Shown here piece by piece: positions 16,776 through 26,297 of a stretch of DNA of 64,000 bases. This DNA comes from Photobacterium alginatilyticum (GTDB lineage Bacteria; Pseudomonadota; Gammaproteobacteria; Enterobacterales; Vibrionaceae), in the NCBI RefSeq assembly GCF_009910675.1, contig NZ_RSEJ01000031.1, positions 45,652 through 109,651 of the forward strand. The letters run 5' to 3'. The position numbers were made by a program, and so were the translations under genes. The notes under the pieces are model-generated. The model saw only the letters and a list, made by a program, of their open reading frames with translations. It did no database searches and was not told where the DNA came from. Every line of letters starts with the position of its first letter. Position 1 is the stretch's first letter.

Positions 16776-18848
16776 TTACTTTCTGCGTCTGAAACCAATC
16801 AAACCAAGCAGTGTCAAAGCAAACAACCCTAGGGAAGCACCTTCACGCTTGATAGTCGACTGCTCCTCAGGACGCTGTTCAATGGTACCACCGACAATAG
16901 GAACTAGTTTAACGGCAACTACCTTCTCGTCTGTTGAGCACTGCGATTCTTTAGTCAGACTTTGATAACCGCCCTCACACTTGAATGCTGTTGCTGAGAT
17001 AATGCCAGCATCATTAACATCCGTCGCATGTGCAATACGGAAAGCGTTATTCTCGGTACTTACGCTTCCACCATTGGTCAAATCGTCCAGCATCCACGCC
17101 TTGTTGGACTGAAGCGGCGAACCTTCAATATCGGCCCCAGCCATATAGGTAAATGCACGCTGGCGACGCTGGCGACCATTAACCTGATTGACACTCTCTG
17201 AATCCACCCAGCCAACAACCTGATCTTTATTATTGATCGAAGACGGGAACCCGTTAGCACCTTGGAAGAAAATAGTTGAGTCAATCGAGGTGTCAAGTTT
17301 CTTCAGCGTTCCAGCAGTATTATCATAAACAAACATCGTTTCAGCATAAGAGCGATTTTCAGAGCTAACATTTTTACTGAAACCAATCACCTTATTGTTG
17401 CTGTTAATGTCTGTCGCCATAGAGAACCGAAGTTTACGATCATTGCCTTCTTCAATATCAAGGCCCGGAATAATCGTTCTCTCCCATTGGCCAGAATCTA
17501 CACTAAAACCTGATTTTGGCTTATAGATAGCAGCTCGTACGGCGTAATAGTCACCTTCGGTCGTATTTACCGAGTTATTGGCAATAGAGTCTGTCGAGAA
17601 GCCTGCCGCAACTGGCTGTCCACCAACCAAGGCCACAGCGCGAGCCGATGCCTGGAAAGAACGAATTTGATCATTGTCAGGATCAAGCGCCGGGTAAGTT
17701 CTGTTCTGGCTATCAACTCGCTCAGCCAGTGGTTTTGCATTTGCAGAGGCTGCACCTGTATTGTCAACTGTCCAGAAAGCTGCATCATTGGCAAATACCG
17801 AGAACTGGCATTCTTTTGTCGTAAACAGGTTGTTCACATCACTGGCAGTAGTCGCACAATTCTCAAATAGACCATCATTGAGTGACAAGCGATCTTTAGC
17901 ATCGGAATCTGACGGAAGCTTATTATCGTCTGATAGCTTACTGGTACTGAATGACGCACTACCTACAACCAGCAACTGACCGTTGTATTCCACTGCATCC
18001 CAGGCCAGAGTCTGCCCCATCTGAGTAACCAACGCTTCGGAGGTCAATACCGGATTCAAGACCGATTTAGTCGGTGTCGCACCGGCATTAACAAAACCAC
18101 GCTTATTAAACTGGCGAGCATAACGGTTATTGCTTTCAAAATACGCCGAGCTAGTGATACCTAGCTGAAAATCGTTACCAGAGAACTGACCAATACGGTT
18201 AACAACACCATTGGTTGTTTCATGAGTGGAAACTTTAGTACCCAGTGCTGCAACTGTTGCCGGATCATAACTGGATGCATCTTCAGCAAAAGTAGTGACT
18301 CGTGATAACGCGCCAGCAGTTGCTTCTGTCAACGGGAAAGCATTGGAGTAGAAATTCTCGTTCCAGGCAACATGTTCACGATGAAGACCGCCAAAACCGC
18401 TTCCGTCCTGAACATTTTCTTCATTGAAATTAAGACCGTAATAAGCTGTATTTGCCCAGTCATCACATGTATTAAAACCAAGGTTGTTAATACAGTATGA
18501 ACGCAGGCTAAAGTAATCATTCGATTCCTGACGGTTATCACTGATGAACGGCACTTCATCTCGATAATTAATCCCGTCGCTACCCAAACGGCTTTCGCCG
18601 AAGATGGCATAAGTAGAAGCGTCACAACTTTGGGTAAAGCAGTTTTCCGAGCCTGAGCTCGCGACACCCTGAGCATAGAACTCGACACGGCTCTGAACAT
18701 CAGACGTGTTCTTGCTGTAATACTGAAGCGAACCGACACCACTGCTGGCACCGTCTACTTCTACAACCTGATAAACAGCTGCATTTGCCTGAGTAACACT
18801 GGCTATAAGTACTGCCAGTGTCGATAACTTTAACGTCTTATGTTGCAT
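16776..18848 (-). CDS. DUF3466 exported protein with C-terminal sorting-like tail
   Basis: The 690-residue protein has a signal peptide (cleavage after about residue 23, TQANA) and a beta-rich body with short repeats of the type seen in HAF/DUF3466 proteins (for example DINSNNKVIGFSKN and ATDVNDAGIISATA). The last 22 residues form a tripartite tail: small residues, a hydrophobic stretch LGLFALTLLGLIGF, then RRRK. This resembles CTERM/rhombosortase-type sorting signals, so it may be anchored or processed at the surface. The start codon overlaps the uup stop (TAATG), so it is the last gene of the rlmKL-uup operon. Its function is unknown. Confidence 0.85.
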   Translation of the reverse strand: MQHKTLKLSTLAVLIASVTQANAAVYQVVEVDGASSGVGSLQYYSKNTSDVQSRVEFYAQGVASSGSENCFTQSCDASTYAIFGESRLGSDGINYRDEVPFISDNRQESNDYFSLRSYCINNLGFNTCDDWANTAYYGLNFNEENVQDGSGFGGLHREHVAWNENFYSNAFPLTEATAGALSRVTTFAEDASSYDPATVAALGTKVSTHETTNGVVNRIGQFSGNDFQLGITSSAYFESNNRYARQFNKRGFVNAGATPTKSVLNPVLTSEALVTQMGQTLAWDAVEYNGQLLVVGSASFSTSKLSDDNKLPSDSDAKDRLSLNDGLFENCATTASDVNNLFTTKECQFSVFANDAAFWTVDNTGAASANAKPLAERVDSQNRTYPALDPDNDQIRSFQASARAVALVGGQPVAAGFSTDSIANNSVNTTEGDYYAVRAAIYKPKSGFSVDSGQWERTIIPGLDIEEGNDRKLRFSMATDINSNNKVIGFSKNVSSENRSYAETMFVYDNTAGTLKKLDTSIDSTIFFQGANGFPSSINNKDQVVGWVDSESVNQVNGRQRRQRAFTYMAGADIEGSPLQSNKAWMLDDLTNGGSVSTENNAFRIAHATDVNDAGIISATAFKCEGGYQSLTKESQCSTDEKVVAVKLVPIVGGTIEQRPEEQSTIKREGASLGLFALTLLGLIGFRRRK

Positions 18849-20773
18849 TAGGATTCCTTCTGCATTGCCTCTAGCTCTTCCCAGCGTTCAAATGCTTGCT
18901 CAAACTCTTCTTCAGCTTCCGCTAAGCGGCCCAGAGTTGCCTGAGTATCATTATTCACATCCTGGAAGAACGCAGGATCATTGATTGACTCCTGCAGCTG
19001 CGCAATTTCATTTTCCAGTTCTTCGATTTTTTTCGGCAGGTCTTCAAGCTCTTTCTGAAGCTTGTATGACAGCTTCTTACCTGAGCGTGAACGTGTTTCC
19101 TGACGCTGTTTGTTCTCTTCTTTCTTCTTGGCAGCTTCAATCTGTTCTGCCTGCGCCTTCGCGATTTGTGTCAGCGAGTTTGCACGTTGTTCTTGGGCAT
19201 CATGGTAACCACCGACGTATTCATCAATGACACCGTTACCTTCGAAAAGCCAGCTCGTTGTTGCTGTGTTATCAACAAATTGACGATCGTGACTAACTAA
19301 AAGTAATGTCCCCTGATAATTGGCAAGTATTTCTTCCAAAAGTTCCAACGTTTCGATATCTAAATCGTTTGTTGGTTCATCGAGTACCAATAAATTATTT
19401 GGCTTAAGGAACAATTTTGCCAATAACAGGCGGTTTTTCTCTCCACCAGACAAGGCTTTAACCGGTGTACGGGCGCGACGCGGGTGGAACAAGAAGTCCT
19501 GAAGATAGCCCAACGCATGGCGAGTACGGCCATTTACCGTGACTTCCTGCTTACCATCTGCCAGGTTATCCATGACCGTTTTTTCAGGATCAAGCACTTC
19601 ACGATACTGGTCAAAATACGCCGCTTCAATTTTAGTCCCGCAATGGAAGTGACCCTGTGACGCCTCAAGCTGCCCTAGCATGACTTTTAGCAAGGTACTC
19701 TTACCACAGCCATTAGGACCAATCAGCGCAATACGGTCACCACGCATCACATTAAAGCTAAAGTCTTTGATAATTGGCTTATCGCCATAGCTATAGGAAA
19801 TGTGCTCAGCTTCGAAGACGATTTTACCGGAGCGGTTGGCTTCCTGAAGCTGCATGTCCGCTTTACCAACGACTTCTCGGCGCTCACTACGTTCACGGCG
19901 TAGTTGCTTCAACGCACGGACACGACCTTCATTACGGGTACGTCGCGCTTTGATGCCCTGGCGGATCCAAACTTCTTCCTGGGCAAGCTTTTTGTCGAAC
20001 TCGGCATTTTGTTCCGCCTCGACACGCAGCATCTCTTCTTTGGCATCGAGATACTTGTCGTAATCACCAGGGAAAGAAGCAAGCTTACCGCGGTCAAGAT
20101 CGATAATGCGCGTTGACATCGAACGAATAAATGCACGGTCGTGGGAAATAAAGACGATCGAACCACGGAACTCTTTCAGGAAGCCTTCCAGCCACTCAAT
20201 GGTTGAGACATCCAGGTGGTTAGTCGGCTCATCGAGAAGCAGAATATCAGGGTCACACACCAAAGCACGCGCCAATGCGGCTTTACGCTGCCAGCCACCA
20301 GAGAGGTCTTTTAGCAACGTTCCAGGCTCTAACTGGAGGTGCTCTAGAACCGAGGCAATTTTGTTGTCGAACTGCCAGGCATCGGCATGGTCAATTTTAC
20401 CTTGAGCACGCGCCAGCTTATTGATGTTCGATTCAGACGGGTCGCTTGAGATGAGATCCAGCAAATGGTGATATTCACGAAGCACCTGACCTATTTCGGC
20501 AAGCCCTTCAGCCACATAGTCAAATACCGTTCCCTCTGCATTACGTGGAGGATCCTGTTCAAGACGTGACACTGTAAGTTCTGACTGACGTTGAATGCTA
20601 CCGTCATCAAGCAACACCTCACCGTCGATGACTTTCATCAGGGTCGATTTACCCGCACCGTTGCGGCCAACCAGACAAACACGTTCGTTTGGCTGAAGAA
20701 TGAACTCAGCACCATCAAGGAGTGCGTGATCGCCATACGCTAGTTGCGCGTTACTAATTTTAATTAATGCCAT
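18848..20773 (-). CDS. uup: ABC-F ATPase Uup
   Basis: The 641-residue protein has two ABC cassettes and no membrane segments, as ABC-F proteins do. Walker A motifs are GRNGAGKS (about 37-44) and GPNGCGKS; signatures are LSGGWQRK and LSGGEKNR; both Walker B motifs are followed by the DEPTNHLD/DEPTNDLD form. The linker between cassettes is charged and the C-terminal 90 residues are a coiled coil, which separates Uup from EttA. Uup acts on ribosomes and affects transposon excision in E. coli. Its start overlaps the preceding glutaredoxin-like gene by 14 bases. Confidence 0.97.
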   Translation of the reverse strand: MALIKISNAQLAYGDHALLDGAEFILQPNERVCLVGRNGAGKSTLMKVIDGEVLLDDGSIQRQSELTVSRLEQDPPRNAEGTVFDYVAEGLAEIGQVLREYHHLLDLISSDPSESNINKLARAQGKIDHADAWQFDNKIASVLEHLQLEPGTLLKDLSGGWQRKAALARALVCDPDILLLDEPTNHLDVSTIEWLEGFLKEFRGSIVFISHDRAFIRSMSTRIIDLDRGKLASFPGDYDKYLDAKEEMLRVEAEQNAEFDKKLAQEEVWIRQGIKARRTRNEGRVRALKQLRRERSERREVVGKADMQLQEANRSGKIVFEAEHISYSYGDKPIIKDFSFNVMRGDRIALIGPNGCGKSTLLKVMLGQLEASQGHFHCGTKIEAAYFDQYREVLDPEKTVMDNLADGKQEVTVNGRTRHALGYLQDFLFHPRRARTPVKALSGGEKNRLLLAKLFLKPNNLLVLDEPTNDLDIETLELLEEILANYQGTLLLVSHDRQFVDNTATTSWLFEGNGVIDEYVGGYHDAQEQRANSLTQIAKAQAEQIEAAKKKEENKQRQETRSRSGKKLSYKLQKELEDLPKKIEELENEIAQLQESINDPAFFQDVNNDTQATLGRLAEAEEEFEQAFERWEELEAMQKES

Positions 20774-21008
20774 TATTGTTTAACCATACTGCAAGCTCGG
20801 CTGCATCGAATGGCCAGCCAAGTTCGGAGATTGAATCGGGATGTTGAATTGATAGCACTGGGATGGTGACGCCGTAACGTGAAAAGAGCACGTCATCAAA
20901 GGCGATATCCACCACCTGAACGTGCTCCTGTACACCCGCGTCAATGAGCAGGCTATAAGCCTGCTCACAGAGATGACATCCTTCCGTGCTATATAGCGTA
21001 ATTAGCAC
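20760..21008 (-). CDS. Glutaredoxin-like protein (DUF836 family)
   Basis: The 82-residue protein has a thioredoxin-like fold with CHLC at residues 11-14 in YSTEGCHLCEQAY, followed by a cis-proline strand (GVTIPVLSI). This matches the small DUF836/glutaredoxin-like family that lies between rlmKL and uup in vibrios. Its start is immediately after the rlmKL stop, and it overlaps uup by 14 bases, so the three are translationally linked. Redox partners are unknown. Confidence 0.9.
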   Translation of the reverse strand: MLITLYSTEGCHLCEQAYSLLIDAGVQEHVQVVDIAFDDVLFSRYGVTIPVLSIQHPDSISELGWPFDAAELAVWLNNNGIN

Positions 21009-23147
21009 TTAGTCTTCCTTGTGTGTAATTATCCAGCAGTTATGGATCTGCTTATTACGCGCAAAATCCATAGGAAGCGTTTTATCAGAAATGTTCTTAG
21101 CCTGAAGACCAAGTTCTTCCAGCTTGTCGAAATCCATCTTAAAGTGACGTTTATTGTTCGAGAAAACAATTTGCCCTTCGGGACGCAACATACGCTTCAG
21201 GTTTTCCATCAGCATAATGTGGTCACGCTGAACATCGAAACTCTGGTTCATACGCTTAGAGTTCGAGAATGTTGGAGGATCAATAAAGATCAAATCAAAA
21301 CTCTCGTCCACTTCCTGCAGCCATTGCAGACAATCTGCCTGCACAAACTGGTGCTGACGGCCAACCTGACCATTGAGCTCCATGTTCTCCTGGGCCCAAC
21401 GCAAATAAGTGTTTGACATGTCAACGGTTGTCGTTGATTTAGCCCCGCCGCAAGCCGCATGAACCGATGCAGAACCTGTATAGGCGAACAAGTTCAGGAA
21501 GTCTTTACCCTTGGCCATCTCACCCAACTTACGGCGGGTAACACGGTGATCAAGGAACAGACCAGTATCAAGATAATCGTAAAGATTGACCTTCAATTGA
21601 ACACCATACTCATTCACTGTCATGTGGCGCTCTGCACTTGATAGCTTCTGGTACTGGCTTTTGCCTTTCTGGCGCTCACGCACTTTCAGGATCACTTTGC
21701 TGTTATCAACACCTGTTACCTGAATAGTGGCGCGGAGAATGTCCATGATACGACGACGTGCGGTTTCTTCCGGCACTGACTTCGGCGCAGCATATTCCTG
21801 AATAACCAGATAGTCACCATACTGATCAATCGCTGCATTGTAGTTTGGCAAATCAGCATCGTAGATACGATAGCACTCGATACCTTCTTTCTTTGCCCAC
21901 TTCTTCAGCTTGGTGATGTTCTTCTTCAGTCGGTTAGCAAAGTCAGGGGCAACCTGAGCTTCTTCAAGCGTGCCTTCTTTCTCACCTTCGACCTGCTTAA
22001 CCGCGCCGCCAGTGATCAAATAACTCTTTAATACACAATCCAGTGCGCCGTTACGCAACTTGAACTGCTTGTCGGCACGCATTCGCAGGCAACTAAGTAG
22101 TTCATTAGAAGCTGAGTAGATTGCCGCTGTCGAGCCCGAGAAGGCCAATTTAAGACGATTACCCAGCTCGCTGTATAATGAAATCAGTTCTGGCGTGGTA
22201 CCCAGACGCTCACCATATGGAGGGTTACAGATGATCACACCATTTTCAAAACCTTCCGGGCAGACTAGCTGAGTTGCATCACCGTACTCAAGATCAATGA
22301 GATCTTTCACACCGGCACGGCCAGCATTATCGCGAGCAATGCTCAATACACGACGATCCATCTCACGACCGAAAAATTTGGTTTCAACTTTCGCCGGACC
22401 ACGGCGTGCTTTCACCTTGGCTTCAGCGTGGATCTCAAGCCAAGCTTCTTTGTCGAAGTCTTTGATAGATTCAAAGCCCCAGCGCTTACGCTTGATACCC
22501 GGTGCGATATCAGCAGCCATCAGCGCAGCTTCAATCAACAGCGTACCTGAGCCACACATCGGATCTAACAGTGGCTTATCTTTCGTCCAGCCACTCTTCA
22601 TCACCAAGGCTGCAGCGTGAGTTTCACGTAACGGCGCCTTACCCGCATCCGTTCGATAACCACGCTGATGTAAACCACTACCAGCCATATCCAGGCCCAG
22701 AACCCCTTTCTCACCAGAAAGGCGCATATGGATTCGTAGTTCAGGACGTTCACGGTCAATACTCGGGCGACGAAGATCGGCTTTGGTAAAGCGGTCAACA
22801 ATCGCATCTTTGACTTTCATTGCGCCGTACTGGCTGTTGCGGATTTCGCGGTTAGTCCCGTTGAAATCAACAATGATACGCGTGTCACTATTGAAATAGT
22901 TCGTCCAGTTGATCGCCGCAGCACCCAGGTACAAATCCATGTCATCACGGACATTAAATTCGCTCAGTACCTGAATAATTCGAGATGAAATACGTGTCCA
23001 CAAGCAACAGCGGTAGGCTGTGGACTGCTCTGCACGGAAACGTACGCCGGCATGGACAACTTGGATCTGTTCTGCACCAAGTTGTGTTAATTCTTCTGCA
23101 AGGAGATTCTCAAGTCCTCGTGAAGTGATAGCTAAATATTGATTCAT
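21009..23147 (-). CDS. rlmL: Bifunctional 23S rRNA methyltransferase RlmKL
   Basis: The 712-residue protein joins an N-terminal THUMP domain (about 45-155), an RlmL Rossmann methyltransferase (PMCGSGTLLIEAALMA near 200, NPPYGER near 315), and a C-terminal RlmK methyltransferase (FLNLFAYTGSASVHAACGGA near 545, DPPTFSNSKR near 627). RlmL makes m2G2445 and RlmK m7G2069 in 23S rRNA. The gene begins the operon rlmKL - glutaredoxin-like - uup - DUF3466. A 1.1-kb noncoding region lies upstream. Confidence 0.97.
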   Translation of the reverse strand: MNQYLAITSRGLENLLAEELTQLGAEQIQVVHAGVRFRAEQSTAYRCCLWTRISSRIIQVLSEFNVRDDMDLYLGAAAINWTNYFNSDTRIIVDFNGTNREIRNSQYGAMKVKDAIVDRFTKADLRRPSIDRERPELRIHMRLSGEKGVLGLDMAGSGLHQRGYRTDAGKAPLRETHAAALVMKSGWTKDKPLLDPMCGSGTLLIEAALMAADIAPGIKRKRWGFESIKDFDKEAWLEIHAEAKVKARRGPAKVETKFFGREMDRRVLSIARDNAGRAGVKDLIDLEYGDATQLVCPEGFENGVIICNPPYGERLGTTPELISLYSELGNRLKLAFSGSTAAIYSASNELLSCLRMRADKQFKLRNGALDCVLKSYLITGGAVKQVEGEKEGTLEEAQVAPDFANRLKKNITKLKKWAKKEGIECYRIYDADLPNYNAAIDQYGDYLVIQEYAAPKSVPEETARRRIMDILRATIQVTGVDNSKVILKVRERQKGKSQYQKLSSAERHMTVNEYGVQLKVNLYDYLDTGLFLDHRVTRRKLGEMAKGKDFLNLFAYTGSASVHAACGGAKSTTTVDMSNTYLRWAQENMELNGQVGRQHQFVQADCLQWLQEVDESFDLIFIDPPTFSNSKRMNQSFDVQRDHIMLMENLKRMLRPEGQIVFSNNKRHFKMDFDKLEELGLQAKNISDKTLPMDFARNKQIHNCWIITHKED

Positions 23148-24251
23148 GGAGTTCTTTTCGCACTTATGTTGGTCAGAATTATAACCGAAAACGTCATAAA
23201 TACCTCGCCCAAAAGGATTTCATTTCGGTTATTTAGCCAAAAAAGCATCAAAACGTGCCATCCATTAACGTGCCTTTTGTTTAGCAACGTCCTACCAGGC
23301 AATAGACGAGCAGAAAACACCCAAACACAGACTTAAAAAGTTACCCGAGAAACGACACCCGCTAACCATTACAAGAAAAACTGAACATCACGTCCTAACA
23401 ATTTCATCACAAGTGGCAACCATTGGATTAGCCAGACAGTAAGTATTAACTTAATCCATTTGTTCACACACAGAAACAAAGATTAACCAGGTCATTGTTT
23501 CCCAGGGTCGCATCATTATCAAAACCCCTGTAAGTAATTGTTTACTCACAGACACAAACGACTTAACTAATTGTTTTTAAACACCTAAACAACCATAAAA
23601 GAGATAATAAACAAGTCAACAATGTGGTGTTGGAGTTAAACTTCATAGCGTTAGCAAGCCTAAAGTAACTCCCCGATAGTCACTCTTTCCTATTTGGAAA
23701 TTATTTCCTTTGTGGAAATAATCACAGTGTTGGTCACTTTCAGAAACGAGGAAAAGGAGGAAGATCTTGCCGGAAGATTTTTAATCTAGCACTAAAATAC
23801 TAGTGTTTTTTTGTCTTTTTATGGCAAAAAGAGGCAAAAAATAATTGCTAATTAATTGATTTTTTTTGACTGAAATCACTTATTTCGCACAAGAAATAGC
23901 CATTTTGACTTAACTATTAATAGCCAGCTGAAGAGGAATAAACCTGTTTAGCTACGCTTAGTTAGAGGTTACATGCCGCCAAATTTCAGTTTCGCCATCA
24001 AATAGCGCAAGAAAGCATTGAGCTGCAGAACTTTCAGAGAGTCGTCATTGACCTATGTGTGATTGGCCTGAGTAGCGGTGAAATGAATTCTGATGTAAGG
24101 GTTAGGATGAAAAAGATAACGAGCTGGCAAACCACTACGGTCCGCTAAGGCGGTGTTCAGAGTCACAGGAGGATGGAAATAAGAACGGGAATGAAGCAAG
24201 GTAGCCCGGATAAGCTTAAATCCGCTATAACGCGAAAGTCTTACCCAGCCG
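23148..24251. other. Long noncoding region (1.1 kb) between rlmKL and zapC
   Basis: No open frame here looks real; the one at 23139-23336 is a chance frame. The stretch is AT-rich around 23550-23930 and contains a 9-bp inverted repeat (attatttcc/ggaaataat, 23700-23722) and an orphan plus-strand terminator at 23788-23812. The final 250 bases are more GC-rich and featureless. It may hold an unannotated RNA gene (see that entry), the rlmKL promoter, or decayed sequence. Confidence 0.5.
23640..23812 (+). ncRNA. Candidate small RNA ending at an orphan terminator
   Basis: An intrinsic terminator (stem cacta/tagtg at 23790-23805, seven T residues after it) sits on the plus strand although no plus-strand gene lies upstream for more than 9 kb; the genes on both sides are on the minus strand. 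Upstream are a perfect 9-bp hairpin (23700-23722) and a GGAGGAAG stretch. The 5' end is arbitrary and no good promoter was found, so confidence is low. Confidence 0.3.
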
Positions 24252-24791
24252 CTACCCTACTAGCGCAAAATTGACCGGCATTTCGTTAACAAAGGCCTGC
24301 ATACGGTCGTTCATGACCTTAATGGTATCGCAGAAGGCCATTTCTTTGGTTGATGTAAGGGCAAGTGGCTCAACGTCTGCCAGCATACACAGGCTCGCAC
24401 AGCCGCTATTTTCGATAACAAGGTACTTAGCCGCACCAAACTCTGTCTGCAAAGTAACAACATCACCATTTTCAGGCTCGCAGCCACCCTGCTGCGTTTC
24501 GAAGAACCAGCTTTTTGGCATCATTGGCTTGTGAAAACGGCTCGCCGCAACGGCATTCAGTGCTAACTCAACTTTACGTGGCGCAGAAAGCTCTAACTGT
24601 GCAATGTTTTCTAAAAATCCCTGATAGATAGTTGCATCGTCCACGGTGAAAATTGTGCGCTCGAAAGCGGACGTTACCAGGTGCTTGGTCGGAATGGATA
24701 CACGGAAGACCATTTCTTCCCCTAAATCCAACATCAGGGAATCATCTTTATGGTCGTAATACCACGTCCATGAATCAGTAGGCTTCAGCAT
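24252..24791 (-). CDS. zapC: Cell division protein ZapC
   Basis: The 179-residue protein begins MLKPTDSWTWYYDHKDDSLM, the conserved opening of ZapC, and has the expected length. ZapC binds FtsZ and promotes Z-ring bundling. GGAG precedes the start. It lies directly upstream of a terminator and next to pyrD, as in E. coli (pyrD-zapC). Together with matP, this places two Z-ring/terminus coordinators in one neighbourhood. Confidence 0.93.
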   Translation of the reverse strand: MLKPTDSWTWYYDHKDDSLMLDLGEEMVFRVSIPTKHLVTSAFERTIFTVDDATIYQGFLENIAQLELSAPRKVELALNAVAASRFHKPMMPKSWFFETQQGGCEPENGDVVTLQTEFGAAKYLVIENSGCASLCMLADVEPLALTSTKEMAFCDTIKVMNDRMQAFVNEMPVNFALVG

Positions 24792-24971
24792 TTAAGTGCT
24801 CCAAAATCAGTTCTTTATAGTGCTTATCCAACGATATAGAAAAAACTTTAGAAGAATTTTACTGTGCCTATAACAAAATAAAAGGGGAAATAAGTGGTTG
24901 ATCTTGCGGTGGTTGGGCTGAAAGTTTGACAAAAATGACGATTAATAAAACTGAAATATAAAGCAGCGATA

Positions 24972-25010
24972 AAAAAGTGCCTGCCAAGGATCCCCCGACA
25001 GGCACTTTTT
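24972..25010. terminator. Bidirectional terminator between zapC and pyrD
   Basis: A 12-bp perfect stem (aaaaagtgcctg/caggcacttttt) with a 15-base loop has A-run and T-run flanks. It lies 20 bases after the pyrD stop on the minus strand. Confidence 0.9.
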
Positions 25011-25029
25011 ACTGCAATGATCGTTTTGC

Positions 25030-26040
25030 CTAGATATTGGTAACTATGTCTTTCACCAATTTCGGACCGTGGTAAATAAAGCCAGAATAGACCTGTACCA
25101 GTTGCGCACCTGCCATCATCTTTTCACGAGCGGAAATAGCAGAATCGATCCCTCCTACCCCTATGATAGGCAGTGCACCATCAAGTTCTTCAGCCAGGCG
25201 GCGAATAACTTCTGTGCTGCGGCTCTGCAGAGGACGGCCACTCAAACCACCAGCTTCATCACAATGCGGCATGTTTTTAACTAAAGAGCGATCCAAAGTT
25301 GTATTAGTGCCGATAACGCCGTCGATCTCATTTTTGATCAAAGACTCTGCGATTTGGACAATTTCCTGATCTTCTAGATCCGGCGCGATCTTCAGCGCTA
25401 GCGGTACATACTTGCCATGCTTCTCTGCCAGTTCTTTTTGTTTCTGTTTCAACTGAGACAGCAAATCATCTAACGCTTCACCATATTGTAGCGAGCGTAG
25501 CCCTGGTGTATTCGGAGAAGAAATGTTTACCGCAATATAGCCAGCATACGGGTATACCTTCTCCATACAGATCAGGTAATCCTCTGCGCCCTTCTCTACT
25601 GGCGTATCTTTATTCTTGCCGATGTTGATGCCAATTACACCATCAAACTTAGCTTTCTTCACATTCTCAACCAGGTTATCAACACCAAGATTGTTAAAAC
25701 CAAATCGGTTGATAATACCTTCAGCAGGGATGACGCGGAAAAGACGTGGCTTGTCATTACCAGGCTGCGGACGTGGCGTGACGGTACCTACTTCAACAAA
25801 GCCGAAACCCATCGCGCCGAATGCATCGATACATTCGCCGTTTTTATCTAGGCCTGCGGCCAAACCAACTGGATTTTTGAATTTGATGCCCATAACTTCG
25901 ACGGGACGATCAGGAACATGTTGACGATAGAAGAGATCGAGAGGAGTGCCAGTAAAGCGAGAAAAGTTCTGAATAGCTAGATCATGTGCTTTTTCAGCGT
26001 CAAGCTTGAAAATTACAGATCGAGCGAGGCGGTAAATCAT
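25030..26040 (-). CDS. pyrD: Dihydroorotate dehydrogenase (quinone), class 2
   Basis: The 336-residue protein is a membrane-associated class 2 DHODH. The N-terminal helical part (about 1-40) is the membrane and quinone tunnel domain; FMN-site segments include GLAAGLDKNGECIDAF, NRFGFNNLG, NISSPNTPGLR (with the catalytic Ser in this region) and GVGGIDS. It oxidises dihydroorotate to orotate in pyrimidine synthesis, passing electrons to ubiquinone. AGGAGG lies before the ATG. Confidence 0.98.
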   Translation of the reverse strand: MIYRLARSVIFKLDAEKAHDLAIQNFSRFTGTPLDLFYRQHVPDRPVEVMGIKFKNPVGLAAGLDKNGECIDAFGAMGFGFVEVGTVTPRPQPGNDKPRLFRVIPAEGIINRFGFNNLGVDNLVENVKKAKFDGVIGINIGKNKDTPVEKGAEDYLICMEKVYPYAGYIAVNISSPNTPGLRSLQYGEALDDLLSQLKQKQKELAEKHGKYVPLALKIAPDLEDQEIVQIAESLIKNEIDGVIGTNTTLDRSLVKNMPHCDEAGGLSGRPLQSRSTEVIRRLAEELDGALPIIGVGGIDSAISAREKMMAGAQLVQVYSGFIYHGPKLVKDIVTNI

Positions 26041-26226
26041 TGTACCTCCTTAAAAAAGCCCCGTATAAACGGGAGTACATTATTCACAGTTTACTACCCT
26101 TATTCAAATGATATTTTCAGCATTTCACTATAAAAACAGTCACTTCTTTGGTTTACAAGGGATTAGAGGGCAAAATAAATTTTAAACTCCCCTCAAAAAG
26201 GCAAACGATTTCGTTGCTACTGACAA

Positions 26227-26262
26227 AAAGGCCGCTCTGCTAGCAGCAGAACGGCCTTTAAA
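26227..26262 (-). terminator. Terminator after NAD-glutamate dehydrogenase
   Basis: An 8-bp outer stem (aaaggccg/cggccttt) and a 6-bp inner stem (tctgct/agcaga) form a strong hairpin; on the minus strand it is followed by TTTTTG. It ends the gene that stops at 26298. Confidence 0.88.
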
Positions 26263-26297
26263 TCATGTTGCATGATAATCACAACATGGTGATCAGC

